A stretch of 64,000 bases of DNA from Pseudomonas putida (GCA_029953615.1 CP124529.1:1302001-1366000), one strand, 5' to 3'. Shown: positions 41,711 to 51,246, numbered from the stretch's first letter. Notes: generated by a model from the letters alone, not told the origin. A program made the numbers and translations.

Positions 41711-43168
41711 ATGATGATCCCGGTAATTCTTTCTGGTGGTAGCGGTTCGCGTCTGTGGCCTCTGTCGCGCAAGCAGTTCCCCAAACAGTTCCTGGCCCTG
41801 ACCGGTGAACACACCCTGTTCCAGCAAACCCTCGAGCGCCTGGTGTTCGAAGGCATGGACACGCCGATCGTGGTCTGCAACAAGGACCACAAATTCATCG
41901 TGCAGGAGCAACTGGCCGCGCTGAAGCTGGAAACCCAAGGCATCCTGATGGAACCGTTCGGCCGCAATACCGCGCCGGCCGTGGCCATGGCTGCCATGAA
42001 GCTGGTCAACGAAGGTCGCGACGAGTTGATGCTGGTGCTGCCTGCCGACCACGTGATCGATGACCAGAAGGCACTGCAACGGGCCCTGGCCTTGGCCACC
42101 GTGGCCGCCGAGCGTGGCGAGATGGTGCTGTTCGGTGTGCCGGCGACCAAGCCGGAAACCGGTTACGGCTACATCCGTTCCAGCCAGGACGCCCTGCTGC
42201 CTGAGGGCGTGGCGCGGGTGGCGCAGTTCGTCGAGAAACCCGACGAAAAACGCGCCGCCGAGTTCGTCCAGGCTGGCGGTTACTTCTGGAACAGCGGCAT
42301 GTTCCTGTTCCGTGCCAGCCGCTTCCTGGAAGAATTGAAGAAGCACGACGGCGACATCTACGACACCTGTGTGCTGGCCCTGGAGCGCAGCCAGGAAGAC
42401 GGTGATGTGCTGAGCATCGACGAAGCCACCTTCGCCTGCTGCCCGGACAACTCCATCGACTACGCGGTGATGGAAAAGACCCAGCGCGCCTGCGTGGTGC
42501 CGATGTCGGCCGGCTGGAGCGACGTGGGCTGCTGGTCGTCGTTGTGGGAAGTGCACGAGAAGGACGACAACGGCAACGTCACCAAGGGCGATGTGGTGGT
42601 GCAGGACAGCCACAACTGCATGATCCACGGCAACGGCAAGCTGGTGTCGGTGATCGGCCTGGAGAACATCGTGGTGGTCGAGACCAAGGACGCCATGATG
42701 ATTGCCCACAAGGACAAGGTCCAGGGCGTCAAGCAGATGGTCAAGACCCTTGACGAGCAGGGCCGCAGCGAAACCCAGAACCACCTGGAAGTGTATCGCC
42801 CGTGGGGCTCGTACGACTCGGTGGACATGGGCGGCCGCTTCCAGGTCAAGCACATTACCGTCAAGCCGGGTGCCAGCCTGTCGCTACAGATGCACCACCA
42901 CCGCGCCGAGCACTGGATCGTGGTGTCCGGCACTGCCGAGGTGACTTGTGACGAGAACGTGTTCCTGCTGACCGAGAACCAGTCGACCTACATCCCGATC
43001 GCCTCGGTGCACCGCCTGCGCAACCCGGGCAAGATTCCGCTGGAGATCATCGAAGTGCAGTCCGGCAGCTACCTGGGCGAGGATGACATCGAGCGCTTCG
43101 AGGATGTTTACGGCCGTACCTCCACGCCGATCGAGCGTGGTGTTTCGGTGAAGACCATCGCGCAGTAA
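41711..43168 (+). CDS. algA: Mannose-6-phosphate isomerase / GDP-mannose pyrophosphorylase
   Basis: A 485-residue bifunctional enzyme that isomerises fructose-6-phosphate to mannose-6-phosphate and later makes GDP-mannose from mannose-1-phosphate. The N-terminal nucleotidyltransferase has ILSGGSGSRLWPLSRKQFPK (about 6-25) and FVEKPDEKRA. The C-terminal cupin isomerase has LQMHHHRAEHWIVVSGTA with the metal-binding His. ATG 41711 follows TTGGAGAAAC; upstream in-frame codons back to 41678 are non-coding. It is the last gene of the operon and is followed by a terminator. Confidence 0.96.
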   Translation: MMIPVILSGGSGSRLWPLSRKQFPKQFLALTGEHTLFQQTLERLVFEGMDTPIVVCNKDHKFIVQEQLAALKLETQGILMEPFGRNTAPAVAMAAMKLVNEGRDELMLVLPADHVIDDQKALQRALALATVAAERGEMVLFGVPATKPETGYGYIRSSQDALLPEGVARVAQFVEKPDEKRAAEFVQAGGYFWNSGMFLFRASRFLEELKKHDGDIYDTCVLALERSQEDGDVLSIDEATFACCPDNSIDYAVMEKTQRACVVPMSAGWSDVGCWSSLWEVHEKDDNGNVTKGDVVVQDSHNCMIHGNGKLVSVIGLENIVVVETKDAMMIAHKDKVQGVKQMVKTLDEQGRSETQNHLEVYRPWGSYDSVDMGGRFQVKHITVKPGASLSLQMHHHRAEHWIVVSGTAEVTCDENVFLLTENQSTYIPIASVHRLRNPGKIPLEIIEVQSGSYLGEDDIERFEDVYGRTSTPIERGVSVKTIAQ

Positions 43169-43177
43169 TGCAACCCT

Positions 43178-43204
43178 GGGGCCGCTTTGCGGCCCCGCTT
43201 TTTG
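43178..43204 (+). terminator. Terminator of the alginate operon
   Basis: GGGGCCGC-TTT-GCGGCCCC forms an eight-pair stem, followed by GCTTTTTG. It starts 9 bases after the algA stop. Confidence 0.88.
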
Positions 43205-43265
43205 AGCCACTCCCCATTTCGGGCTACGATGGTCAGACCCCGCACAATCAAGGTCTGCAAGCCCC

Positions 43266-43730
43266 ATGATCATCGGTGCCTTCCTCATCCTCACCTGGCT
43301 GGTACTGCTGTTGCGCTACCCGGCCAAGGCCCTGCCGATTTCGCTGGCTGCCGTTTGTGGCCTGGGCCTGGTGGCCCTGTTCGTGGTCTGGCAGGACACC
43401 CGCGAAACCTCGCAACTGGCCCGTCTGGACCTGCGTCTGACCTACGCCCCTGAACACTGCCCCGCCGACCGTGCCCTGCAGGTACGCATGAAGAACGGCA
43501 ACGACGTGCCGCTCACCGAATTGCGCTGGCGGGTGGCGGCGTATGCGCCGGGCGATACCGTGAACCTGGCCGAGAATACCTACAACGCCCCGCGCTACCG
43601 TGGGCCGGGTGAACTGCAGCCAGGGGCCGAGTGGAAAGACTGCCTGCCACTGCCGCCACTGCGCTCCGGGTACCGGCCACAGACCCTGGAGTTTCGTGCA
43701 GAGCACCTGCAAGGTACGTTTGCCAACTAA
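43266..43730 (+). CDS. Conserved small membrane protein of unknown function
   Basis: A 154-residue protein. Two membrane helices lie at about 2-17 (IGAFLILTWLVLLLRY) and 24-42 (LAAVCGLGLVALFVVWQ). They are followed by a periplasmic-looking beta-rich domain (LDLRLTYAPEHCPADRAL, then LTELRWRVAAYAPG) with two Cys, at about 64 and 123. It resembles proteins loosely called multidrug transporter in Pseudomonas annotations, but nothing in it supports transport. It stands alone between the alginate terminator and a REP pair. Confidence 0.75.
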   Translation: MIIGAFLILTWLVLLLRYPAKALPISLAAVCGLGLVALFVVWQDTRETSQLARLDLRLTYAPEHCPADRALQVRMKNGNDVPLTELRWRVAAYAPGDTVNLAENTYNAPRYRGPGELQPGAEWKDCLPLPPLRSGYRPQTLEFRAEHLQGTFAN

Positions 43731-43744
43731 TGTATCGTCTGTAC

Positions 43745-43849
43745 TGGCCTCTTCGCGGGCTCGCCCGCTCCCACAGGTACTCCACAGCTCTTGAGTACTG
43801 TGCAGTACCTGTGGGAGCGGGCGAGCCCGCGAAGAGGCCGGCACAGGCA
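43745..43849. repeat. REP inverted pair, family A (first of two near-identical copies)
   Basis: The whole element, including the 36-base spacer with CTCCACAGCTCTTGAGTACT, recurs almost unchanged at 44707-44815. Confidence 0.9.
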
Positions 43850-43881
43850 ACACCAACTTCCCCCGACAACAGGCCCCAACC

Positions 43882-44694
43882 ATGCCCACCGTCCTGATCA
43901 CCGGTTGTTCCAGCGGCATCGGCCGCGCCCTGGCCGATGCCTTCCGCGATGCCGGCCATCACGTTTGGGCAACCGCCCGCAAACCTGAGGACGTCGAGCA
44001 ACTGAACGCCGCCGGTTACACCGCCCGGCAACTGGACGTGAACGACAGTGAGGCCCTGGCCCGCCTTGCCGAGGAGCTGCCAAGCCTCGACATCCTGATC
44101 AACAACGCCGGCTACGGCGCCATGGGCCCGTTGCTCGATGGAGGAGTGGATGCCCTGCGCCAGCAGTTCGAAACCAACGTCTTCGCTGTGGTTGGCGTTA
44201 CCCGCGCATTGTTCCCGCACCTACGCCGGTCACGAGGCCTGGTGGTGAACATCGGCAGCGTATCAGGCGTGCTGGTCACCCCGTTCGCCGGCGCCTACTG
44301 CGCCTCGAAAGCAGCCGTGCATGCCCTGAGCGATGCCTTGCGCCTGGAACTGGCGCCGTTCGGTGTGCAAGTCATGGAAGTGCAGCCCGGAGCGATTGCC
44401 TCGCAGTTCGCCAGCAATGCACAGCGCCAGGCCGAGCAGGTGCTGGCTGCGGATTCGGCATGGTGGCCGTTGCGCGAGCAGGTACAGGCCCGTGCGCGGG
44501 CCTCGCAGGACAAGCCTACTTCGGCCGCGGTGTTTGCCCAGGGCGTGCTGGCGGCGGTCGGGAAGTCGCCGGTGCCGGCGGTGGTGCGATTGGGCAATGG
44601 CAGCACGGCGTTGCCGTTGATGGCCCGGCTGCTGCCGCGGCGGGTGCTGGATTGGGCGTTGCGCAAGCGGTTTGGCCTGCTGCGCCCGCTCTGA
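43882..44694 (+). CDS. Short-chain dehydrogenase/reductase
   Basis: A 270-residue classical SDR. The cofactor motif TGCSSGIG is at about 7-14, NNAGYG at about 74-79, and the catalytic S-x12-Y-x3-K is seen as SVSGV...YCASK (Tyr about 141). RKP after the second strand suggests NADPH. The substrate is not evident. It is bracketed by the two near-identical REP pairs. Confidence 0.88.
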   Translation: MPTVLITGCSSGIGRALADAFRDAGHHVWATARKPEDVEQLNAAGYTARQLDVNDSEALARLAEELPSLDILINNAGYGAMGPLLDGGVDALRQQFETNVFAVVGVTRALFPHLRRSRGLVVNIGSVSGVLVTPFAGAYCASKAAVHALSDALRLELAPFGVQVMEVQPGAIASQFASNAQRQAEQVLAADSAWWPLREQVQARARASQDKPTSAAVFAQGVLAAVGKSPVPAVVRLGNGSTALPLMARLLPRRVLDWALRKRFGLLRPL

Positions 44695-44706
44695 TTGATT
44701 GGTTGC

Positions 44707-44815
44707 CTGTGCTGGCCTCTTCGCGGGCTCGCCCGCTCCCACAGGTACTCCACAGCTCTTGAGTACTGTGCAGTACCTGTGGGAGCGGGCAAGCCCGCGA
44801 AGAGGCCGGTACAGG
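44707..44815. repeat. REP inverted pair, family A (second near-identical copy)
   Basis: It differs from 43745-43849 at only a few positions. The two copies are in direct orientation around the SDR gene, about 960 bases apart. Confidence 0.9.
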
Positions 44816-44824
44816 AAAAACAGA

Positions 44825-45619
44825 TCAGGCAATGGAACGCAGCACCCCGCCGTCAACCCGCAATGCAGCCCCGGTAGTGGCACTGGCCTGCATCGATGCC
44901 AGGTACACCACCATGTTCGCCACCTCCTCCACCGTCGCCAGCCGCTTGATCAGCGAGGTCGGCCGGTGCTCGGCAAGGAAGTTGGCTTCCAGCTCTTCAG
45001 TCGACACCCCCTGCTCCTCGGCCAGCTTGGCAAAGAAGTCGCCCACACCTTCCGAACGCGTAGGCCCCGGCAACACCGAATTCACCGTCACCCCAGTGCC
45101 GGCCAGGGTCTCGGCCAGCCCGCGTGACACCGCAAGCAACGCAGTCTTAGTCATGCCGTAATGAATCATCTCGGTCGGGATCTGCAGCGCCGACTCACTG
45201 GACAGGAACACCACCCGCCCCCATTTGCGTTCGGCCATGCCTTGGGCATAGTGGCGCGACAGGCGAACGGCACTGAGCACATTGACGTCGAAGAAACGCT
45301 GCCAGTCCTCATCCCCGATCTCGAAGAACGGCTTGGGCTCGAAGATACCCAGGTTGTTGACCAGGATGTCGGTATGCGGCACCTGGTCGAACAGCGTCTG
45401 TGCCCCTGCCTGGGTGCCCAGGTCGGCAGCGATGCCAATGATGCGCGCCTGTGGCAGACGCTCGCGCACAACTTTGAGGGCTTCGTCGACCCGGGCCTGG
45501 GTACGCCCATTGAGGACCACTTCGGCCCCCGCCTCGGCCAGGCCGATGGCGATGGCCAGGCCGATGCCGGCGGTGGAGCCGCTGACGATGGCGCGCTTGC
45601 CGTTCAGGGAAATGTGCAT
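44825..45619 (-). CDS. SDR-family oxidoreductase (FabG-like)
   Basis: A 264-residue SDR. It has GSTAGIGLAIAIGLAEAG (about 14-31), NGRTQ after the second strand, VNNLGIFEPKP (about 86-96), SSESALQIPTEMIHYGMTK with the catalytic Ser/Tyr/Lys, and a normal C-terminal TGAALRVDGGVLRSIA. ATG 45619 has GAGGAGG upstream; the frame is open 20 codons further but only through REP sequence. NAD(P)H and substrate are not defined. Convergent with the previous SDR. Confidence 0.88.
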   Translation of the reverse strand: MHISLNGKRAIVSGSTAGIGLAIAIGLAEAGAEVVLNGRTQARVDEALKVVRERLPQARIIGIAADLGTQAGAQTLFDQVPHTDILVNNLGIFEPKPFFEIGDEDWQRFFDVNVLSAVRLSRHYAQGMAERKWGRVVFLSSESALQIPTEMIHYGMTKTALLAVSRGLAETLAGTGVTVNSVLPGPTRSEGVGDFFAKLAEEQGVSTEELEANFLAEHRPTSLIKRLATVEEVANMVVYLASMQASATTGAALRVDGGVLRSIA

Positions 45620-45650
45620 CTGTGCCTCCTCGTCTGTCTGGGAAATCGCA

Positions 45651-45755
45651 GGGGGCTGCTTTGCAGCCCATCGCGACACAAGGCCGCTCCTACAGGCGGG
45701 CGCAATCCCCTGTAGGAGCGGCCTTGTGTCGCGATGGGTCGCAAAGCGGCCCCCA
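45651..45755. repeat. REP inverted pair, family C
   Basis: Facing GGAGCGGCCTTGTGTCGCGA units with GGGGGCTGC and GCGGCCCCC outer arms. It lies between the efflux operon's end and the SDR gene. Confidence 0.88.
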
Positions 45756-45758
45756 AAA

Positions 45759-47210
45759 TCACACTTTCTTCACAGGCTGCTCATCAAACGCCTGCCAGCC
45801 GCCACCCAGGGCCTTGTACAGCCCCACCAGTGCCTGCGACACCGCCGCCGAACTGTCAATCCACTGCTCCTCGCTGGCCAGCAATGCACCCTGCACCGTC
45901 AGCACATTGAGAAAGTCCACCGCCCCTTCCACATACTGACGCTGGGCAGTTTCCAGGGCGATGCGGTTCTGCCGCACTGCCTCGGCCAAGTGATCGCGGC
46001 GCAACTGGCTGGCGTTGTACAGGCGTAGCACATCATCGATTTCATGCCAGGCACCCAGCACCACCTTGCGGTAGTTGAGCGCCGCTTCCTGCTGCTGCGC
46101 CTCGCGCAGTTCCAGGGTGCCCGTGAGCCGGCCACCCTCGAAGATCGGTAGCGACAGCTGTGGCCCGAAGGCGAAACGGCGCGCATCCCACGCGCCGAAA
46201 TCGGACAGCTGCATGGCCTGGAACCCGACACTGCCCGACAGCCGGATACTCGGGTAGAAGTCGGCCTTGGCCACGCCAATGCTGGCGGTGGCGGCATGCA
46301 GGCGGGCTTCGGCCTGGCGAATGTCCGGGCGGCGCTCGGCCAGTTCGGACGGCAATCCAATGGCGAAGGTCTGCTGCGGCGCAGGCAGTTCGCCGCCCAG
46401 CAGCAACTCGGCCTGCAGGCTGCGCGGCGGTTCGGCGGCGAGCAGGCTGAGGGCATTGATCAGGTCATCGCGCCGTGCTTCCAGGCTTGGCAGGCGCGAC
46501 TCGATCGAGGCGACCTGGGCACTGGCCTGGGCCACGTCCAGGCGCGTGGCGACACCTTCGGCCTGGCGGTTTTCGGACAACTTCAGGCTGTGCCGGGCGA
46601 CCTCGAGGTTGTCGCGGGTCACATCGATGGTGTGCTGCACGGCGCGTAGCTGGATGTAGTTACCAGCGGTTTCCGCAAGCAATGCCAGCAGCACGCCACG
46701 GCGGTCGTTCTCGGCCACTTCGACCGTGGCATCGGCAGCCTCGACCTGGCGCCGCACGCGGCCCCACAGGTCCAGCTCCCAACCCGCCACCAAGTCACCC
46801 TGCCAGAGATTGAAGGCTTCCTTGCCTGCCTTGCCGGACGGGTCGCTCAGGCCTTCACCACTGTTGCGCGCGCGGCTGTAGCCGGCATTCACACCCACCG
46901 ACGGTACTTCGTCCGCAGCCACGGTGCTGCGCAGGGCGCGGCTTTGCAACAGGCGGGCGCTGGCCATCTGCAGGTCGAGGTTGCGCTCGGCAACGCGCTG
47001 GATCAAGGCACTCAGGCGGGCATCATGGAAGCTCTCCCACCAGCGCAGTTCCAGCGGTTCGGCCTGCGGCTGGCTGGCCGCCGCCTCGCCTTGCAGCGGA
47101 GCCCACTGTTGCGGTGCCTGGCTGTCAGGGCGCAGGAAGTCCGGGCCCAAGGTGCAGCCGGCCATCAGCGCAGCCAGCAGCAACGGGCTCAAGCGTAATG
47201 CCGGTTTCAT
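45759..47210 (-). CDS. Outer-membrane efflux lipoprotein (NodT/OprM family)
   Basis: A 483-residue TolC-type outer-membrane factor. Signal and lipobox end at LMAGC (Cys19). Two OEP repeats follow, each with long coiled helices (DATVEVAENDRRGVLLALLA, QASAQVASIESRLPSLEARR), and ERRPDIRQAEARLHAATA is typical of the family. It is the exit duct of the tripartite pump with the two upstream genes. Its ATG overlaps the stop of the adaptor gene by four bases. Confidence 0.9.
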   Translation of the reverse strand: MKPALRLSPLLLAALMAGCTLGPDFLRPDSQAPQQWAPLQGEAAASQPQAEPLELRWWESFHDARLSALIQRVAERNLDLQMASARLLQSRALRSTVAADEVPSVGVNAGYSRARNSGEGLSDPSGKAGKEAFNLWQGDLVAGWELDLWGRVRRQVEAADATVEVAENDRRGVLLALLAETAGNYIQLRAVQHTIDVTRDNLEVARHSLKLSENRQAEGVATRLDVAQASAQVASIESRLPSLEARRDDLINALSLLAAEPPRSLQAELLLGGELPAPQQTFAIGLPSELAERRPDIRQAEARLHAATASIGVAKADFYPSIRLSGSVGFQAMQLSDFGAWDARRFAFGPQLSLPIFEGGRLTGTLELREAQQQEAALNYRKVVLGAWHEIDDVLRLYNASQLRRDHLAEAVRQNRIALETAQRQYVEGAVDFLNVLTVQGALLASEEQWIDSSAAVSQALVGLYKALGGGWQAFDEQPVKKV

Positions 47211-48289
47211 CGTGCACTTACCTCTTTGCCGTCCAGCTTGTCGCCGCGGGTATCGATGGTCGCCTCCACCGACATGCCGACGCGCAGGCGGGCAAGCAGC
47301 GGCTGGCCGTCATCGAAAACGATCTTCACCGGGATGCGCTGCACCACCTTGGTGAAGTTGCCGGTAGCGTTGTCCGGCTTGACCGCGGCGAAGGTCACGC
47401 CGGTGGCAGGGGCGATGCTTTGCACATGGCCTTGCAGCTTCTCGCCGGCAAAGGTGTCGACACTGATGCTCACGGCCTGGCCAGGCTGTACGTGGGTCAG
47501 CTGGGTTTCCTGGAAGTTGCCGACCACATAGGCCTGCTGCAACGGCACCACCGACAGCAGGCGGGCGCCCGGGTTGACGTAGGCACCGACACGCAAGGCG
47601 CGCTCGCCGACCATGCCGTCCACCGGCGCGGTGATGCGGGTATAGGACAGATCGAGCCGGGCCTTTTCCAGCCCCGCCTCGGCCCGCTTCAGCTGCCCGT
47701 CGGCACTGGCCACCTGGGCGGCAAGGATATCCACCTGCTTGCGTGCCGCGACCAGTGCCGCCTGGGCATTGGCCAGGCGCGCGCGGGCCTGGTCGACCCC
47801 GCTGCGCGCCTGCTGGGCATTCTGCACAGTGCCGGCACCCTGCTCGGCCAGGCGGCTGTAGCGGTTGACCTCATGGTCGGCGAACGCAGCTTCGGCCTGG
47901 GCCGCTTTCACTGCTGCCTCAGCCTGGGCAATCAGCGAGGCCTGGCGCTCGAGGGTGGCGCGAGCATCGGCGCTTTGCGCCTGGGCCACCAACAACTGTG
48001 CCTGTGCGGCATCCAGCGCGGCCTGGTAGTCACGGGCATCGATGGTCGCCAGCAACTGGCCGGCCTTGACCTGCTGGTTGTCTTCCACCAGCACCTCCTT
48101 GATGAAGCCGGCGACCTTGGGCGCGACCACGGTGTAGTCGGCAATCACATAGGCGTCATTGGTGCTTTGGCGGTGGTCGCTGCCGAACATCCAGGGGCCG
48201 ACGATGCCGGCCAGCACGGCCACGGCAAGCACCGAGCCGATGAACAGGGTTTTGCGGTTGTTGGTCATTTCAGTGGTTCTCGAATTCAT
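47207..48289 (-). CDS. Membrane fusion protein of an EmrA/HlyD-type pump
   Basis: A 360-residue adaptor. An inner-membrane helix lies at about 14-32 (TLFIGSVLAVAVLAGIVGPW). A biotinyl-lipoyl-like half (VVAPKVAGFIKEVLVEDNQQ) is followed by a long coiled coil (about 100-215) and a beta-barrel part (DGMVGERALRVGAYVNPGAR). It links the MFS pump in the inner membrane with the outer-membrane factor. ATG 48289 lies 7 bases after the MFS stop. ATG 48268 (MTNNRK) is an alternative. Confidence 0.9.
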   Translation of the reverse strand: MNSRTTEMTNNRKTLFIGSVLAVAVLAGIVGPWMFGSDHRQSTNDAYVIADYTVVAPKVAGFIKEVLVEDNQQVKAGQLLATIDARDYQAALDAAQAQLLVAQAQSADARATLERQASLIAQAEAAVKAAQAEAAFADHEVNRYSRLAEQGAGTVQNAQQARSGVDQARARLANAQAALVAARKQVDILAAQVASADGQLKRAEAGLEKARLDLSYTRITAPVDGMVGERALRVGAYVNPGARLLSVVPLQQAYVVGNFQETQLTHVQPGQAVSISVDTFAGEKLQGHVQSIAPATGVTFAAVKPDNATGNFTKVVQRIPVKIVFDDGQPLLARLRVGMSVEATIDTRGDKLDGKEVSAR

Positions 48290-48296
48290 CCAGGGT

Positions 48297-49838
48297 TCAG
48301 GCCACCGCGCGCGGCGGATAGACCCGGGTAGGCACGAAAGGAATCAGGCAGATCAGGGCCACGGCAATGCAGGCCATGACCAGGTACAGGTCAGCCGAGG
48401 TCAGCACCAGCGCCTGGTCGTGGATGCGCCTGGCCAGGCCGGCTGCGTTATCGTCGACCAACGGGGCGTTGCCCAGGCTGTCCACCAGGTGGTTGGAATG
48501 AAAGTGCCGACGCAGGGTGCCAAGGGCGTCCAGCAGGCCACCGGCGATTACCGCGGCCAGGCCCTTGACGGTGTTGAACCAGCTGGAGGCAAACGGACCT
48601 TCCTGCGGGGTCATGCCGTTGGTGGACAGCATCAGCAGCGGCAGCACTGCCATTGGCTGGCCGAACACCTGCAGCAGGTAGAACGGGTAGAAGTCGCCAC
48701 GGATCCACTCGCTGGTCAGCAGGCTGCTGCCCACACAGGACACCGCCAGCATCGCCAGGCCGATGCCCAGCACCCAACGGCAGTCCACCGCGCGGATGTT
48801 GCACAGCGTCGCCGTCAGCGGCAGGGCAATCAGCTGCGGCATGGCTACCAGCATCATCAGCGGGCTGGTCTGCGCCGGGCGGTAGCCCTGGATCTGCGCC
48901 AGGTAGGCCGACGGAATGCTGCCCACGCCCGAGAGCACGATCAGCACACCAGCCAGGGTCACCAGGGCGAAACTCAGGTTGCGCCGCGACAGCATGCGCA
49001 ACTGGAAGAATGGCAGCGGCTCGGACCATTCGTTGTACATGAACAGCACCAGCAACAGCAGGCCGCCACCGAGCAGCCAACAGATCAGCGGCGAATCGAA
49101 CCAACCCCAGCGGTCACCCAGCGACAGGCCCAGCACGATGCAGCTGATGGCGGGCAAGCCGAGCAGCACACCGCGCCAGTCGAACTGCTTGAAGCGCTCC
49201 AGGCGCAGCGGGTCCTGCGGCAAGCCCCAGCCGACGCAGAACATGGCCAGCGCCGAGGGCAGGATGATCTGCCAGAACGCCCACTGCCAGCCGACGTATT
49301 CGGTCCACAGCCCTGCCAGCGGCGTGCCGAGGTTGGGGCCGAAGGTGGCGGTGAGGGCATAGCAGGCCAGGCCATAGACCTTGATGCCCGGTGGCAGGAA
49401 GCGCAGGGCCACGCTCATCAGCATCGGCGGCAAGGCGCCAGAGGCGAAGCCCTGAAGCACACGCAGCAGCATCAGGCTGTGCAGGTTGGGGGCGAACGGT
49501 TGCAGCAGGCCGAGCACGGCGAAAAGGCCGATAGCGCTCATGGTGAAGCGCCGCAGCGAGAACGTGGTGGCCAGCCATGGCGCGAAGGCCATGGCCGAGA
49601 CCGAGGCGGCGCTGTAAACCGCCAGCAGCCAGGCGCCTTCGTCGGCACCGATGCCCATGGCGCCGCGGATATCGGCCAGGGAGATCTTGGTCACCGACTC
49701 GTTTAGGCCCGCGCACAATACGGCCAGCAACACACCGAACAACCCGACCACTACCTGCAGGCCGAACGCAGTCTGCGCAGGCGCGGCCGGCGCGGGGGCG
49801 GCGGCAATCGCGGCAGACGGGGCGGACAGGGAATTCAT
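48297..49838 (-). CDS. MFS multidrug efflux transporter, EmrB/QacA (DHA2) type
   Basis: A 513-residue inner-membrane protein with about 14 membrane helices. LADIRGAMGIGADEGAWLL and the motif-C-like FGPNLGTPLAGLW region fit DHA2 exporters. The N-terminal tail is Ala-rich. ATG 49838 has GGAG ten bases upstream; the frame extends 13 codons further without a ribosome site. It forms an operon with the adaptor and outer-membrane genes. Substrate unknown. The LysR gene upstream is a candidate regulator. Confidence 0.9.
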   Translation of the reverse strand: MNSLSAPSAAIAAAPAPAAPAQTAFGLQVVVGLFGVLLAVLCAGLNESVTKISLADIRGAMGIGADEGAWLLAVYSAASVSAMAFAPWLATTFSLRRFTMSAIGLFAVLGLLQPFAPNLHSLMLLRVLQGFASGALPPMLMSVALRFLPPGIKVYGLACYALTATFGPNLGTPLAGLWTEYVGWQWAFWQIILPSALAMFCVGWGLPQDPLRLERFKQFDWRGVLLGLPAISCIVLGLSLGDRWGWFDSPLICWLLGGGLLLLVLFMYNEWSEPLPFFQLRMLSRRNLSFALVTLAGVLIVLSGVGSIPSAYLAQIQGYRPAQTSPLMMLVAMPQLIALPLTATLCNIRAVDCRWVLGIGLAMLAVSCVGSSLLTSEWIRGDFYPFYLLQVFGQPMAVLPLLMLSTNGMTPQEGPFASSWFNTVKGLAAVIAGGLLDALGTLRRHFHSNHLVDSLGNAPLVDDNAAGLARRIHDQALVLTSADLYLVMACIAVALICLIPFVPTRVYPPRAVA

Positions 49839-49960
49839 GGGCAGACATCTCCAGCAACAAATTTGCGACTGGAGCAAGTCTAAGAAGGTCGAATGCTGAC
49901 GAAAACTGACTTCTTGGCAGGTTTATGTTGCGTTGGACGCAATCCACCTTTTGCAGGTCT

Positions 49961-50056
49961 GGCCCTATCGCCGGCAAGCCAGCTCCCACAGGGTACTGCG
50001 TAGCCTTCGAGACAGGCACCGATCCTGTGGGAGCTGGCTTGCCGGCGATAAGGCCC
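49961..50056. repeat. REP inverted pair, family B
   Basis: CGCCGGCAAGCCAGCTCCCA faces TGGGAGCTGGCTTGCCGGCG, between the MFS gene and the LysR gene that precedes it. Confidence 0.88.
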
Positions 50057-50066
50057 TCAAAGGCAA

Positions 50067-50975
50067 TCAAGGGTCGACACTGCAGCAAGCCTTCAGGGTC
50101 TGCCGCAACCATCGATGCGCCGGGTCATTGTGAAACCTCGGGTGCCACGCCTGCAGCACGGTCACCCGCTCCAGCGGCACCGGGATCTCGAACGAACGCA
50201 GCGGCAGCCCGAGCTTGTGTACGCTGTTGAGGATATTCGCCGGCATCGGCAGGATCAGGTCGGAATCCGGCAACGAGAACAGCGCCGAGTGAAAGCTCGG
50301 GGTAATCAGCGCCACCCGCCGCTGCACCTTGAAGTTGGCCAGCTCAACATCGATCGGCCCATTGGCCCGACCACGGCGGGACACGCTGATCTGTGAATAG
50401 CTGGCAAAGCTGGTCGGCGTGATCGGCTGGTCAAAGATCGGGTGGTCACGCCGAGCCAGGCCGACATAGTAGGTCTGGAACAGGCTCTGCACCTTGATTT
50501 CCGGGCCCAGGTCCACGGTCGAGCTGATGATCAGGTCGGTACGCCCGTCGCGCAGTACGCTGTCGTCGTCACCGCCAGGGCTTTCCGGCACGAAGCGCAG
50601 CACCGTGCGCGGCGCCTGTTCATGCATGCGCCGCAGCAATTGGGCGCCGTAGAGGGCGATGAACAGGTCATTGGTGCGAATGTTGAAGGCTCGGTCGAGC
50701 TTGCCCAGGTCGACCTCGTCGGCACTGCGGAACACCTCTCCAGCCTGTTCCACCAATGCTGCCACCTGTTCGCGCAGGGCCAGCGCCCGAGGCGTCGGCA
50801 CCAGGCCACGGCCGGCGCGCACCAGGATCGGATCACCCAGTGCCTCGCGGATACGCCCCAAGGTCCGGCTCATCGCCGCCGGGCTCAGGTTCATGCGCTG
50901 CGCCGCGCCAACCACGCTGCCCTCGTCGAGCAGGGCATCGAGGGCGACGAGCAGGTTCATGTCCGGGAGTTGCAT
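50067..50975 (-). CDS. LysR-family transcriptional regulator
   Basis: A 302-residue LysR protein. The N-terminal helix-turn-helix (about 6-63) reads LDEGSVVGAAQRMNLSPAAM then SRTLGRIREALGDPILVRAG. The effector domain is about 90-300. The NodD-like opening (MNLLVALDALLDEG) and VPESPGGDDDSVLRDGRTDL place it in the NodD/SyrM-like branch. It is in the same direction as the efflux operon, 228 bases upstream of it with a REP pair between, so control of that operon is possible but not shown. Confidence 0.87.
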   Translation of the reverse strand: MQLPDMNLLVALDALLDEGSVVGAAQRMNLSPAAMSRTLGRIREALGDPILVRAGRGLVPTPRALALREQVAALVEQAGEVFRSADEVDLGKLDRAFNIRTNDLFIALYGAQLLRRMHEQAPRTVLRFVPESPGGDDDSVLRDGRTDLIISSTVDLGPEIKVQSLFQTYYVGLARRDHPIFDQPITPTSFASYSQISVSRRGRANGPIDVELANFKVQRRVALITPSFHSALFSLPDSDLILPMPANILNSVHKLGLPLRSFEIPVPLERVTVLQAWHPRFHNDPAHRWLRQTLKACCSVDP

Positions 50976-51110
50976 GGCCGTTTTCCGTTACAGCTGTGGG
51001 GAATCGCGATGGTAGCAGGTTGCTGGATTGCACCAGACGCAATGCGCTCGTGCGTGGTGGGGCATTTATTCAGGCAGTGAATTGGGCCAAGAATGATGTA
51101 TGGCAGGTTC

Positions 51111-51204
51111 GGCCCTTTCTCGGGCAAGCCCGCTCCCACAGGTACACCACAGCACTCGAAACCTGTGCAGTCCCTGTGGGAGCGGGCTTGCCCGCGAAAG
51201 GGCC
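51111..51204. repeat. REP inverted pair, family A
   Basis: Facing family A units with GGGCAAGCCC/GGGCTTGCCC cores, in the 271-base divergent gap between the LysR gene and the universal stress gene. No other signal was seen in that gap. Confidence 0.85.
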
Positions 51205-51246
51205 AGAACATACAACCACTCAGCCAGCCTGCAATAAGGATCCCCA

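Noticed and set aside
41003..42853. A 616-codon minus-strand frame opposite algF and algA
   Set aside because: Shadow of the two alginate genes, which are certain.
45620..45679. Twenty-codon N-terminal extension of the FabG-like SDR
   Set aside because: The extension reads REP sequence, and GAGGAGG directly precedes ATG 45619.
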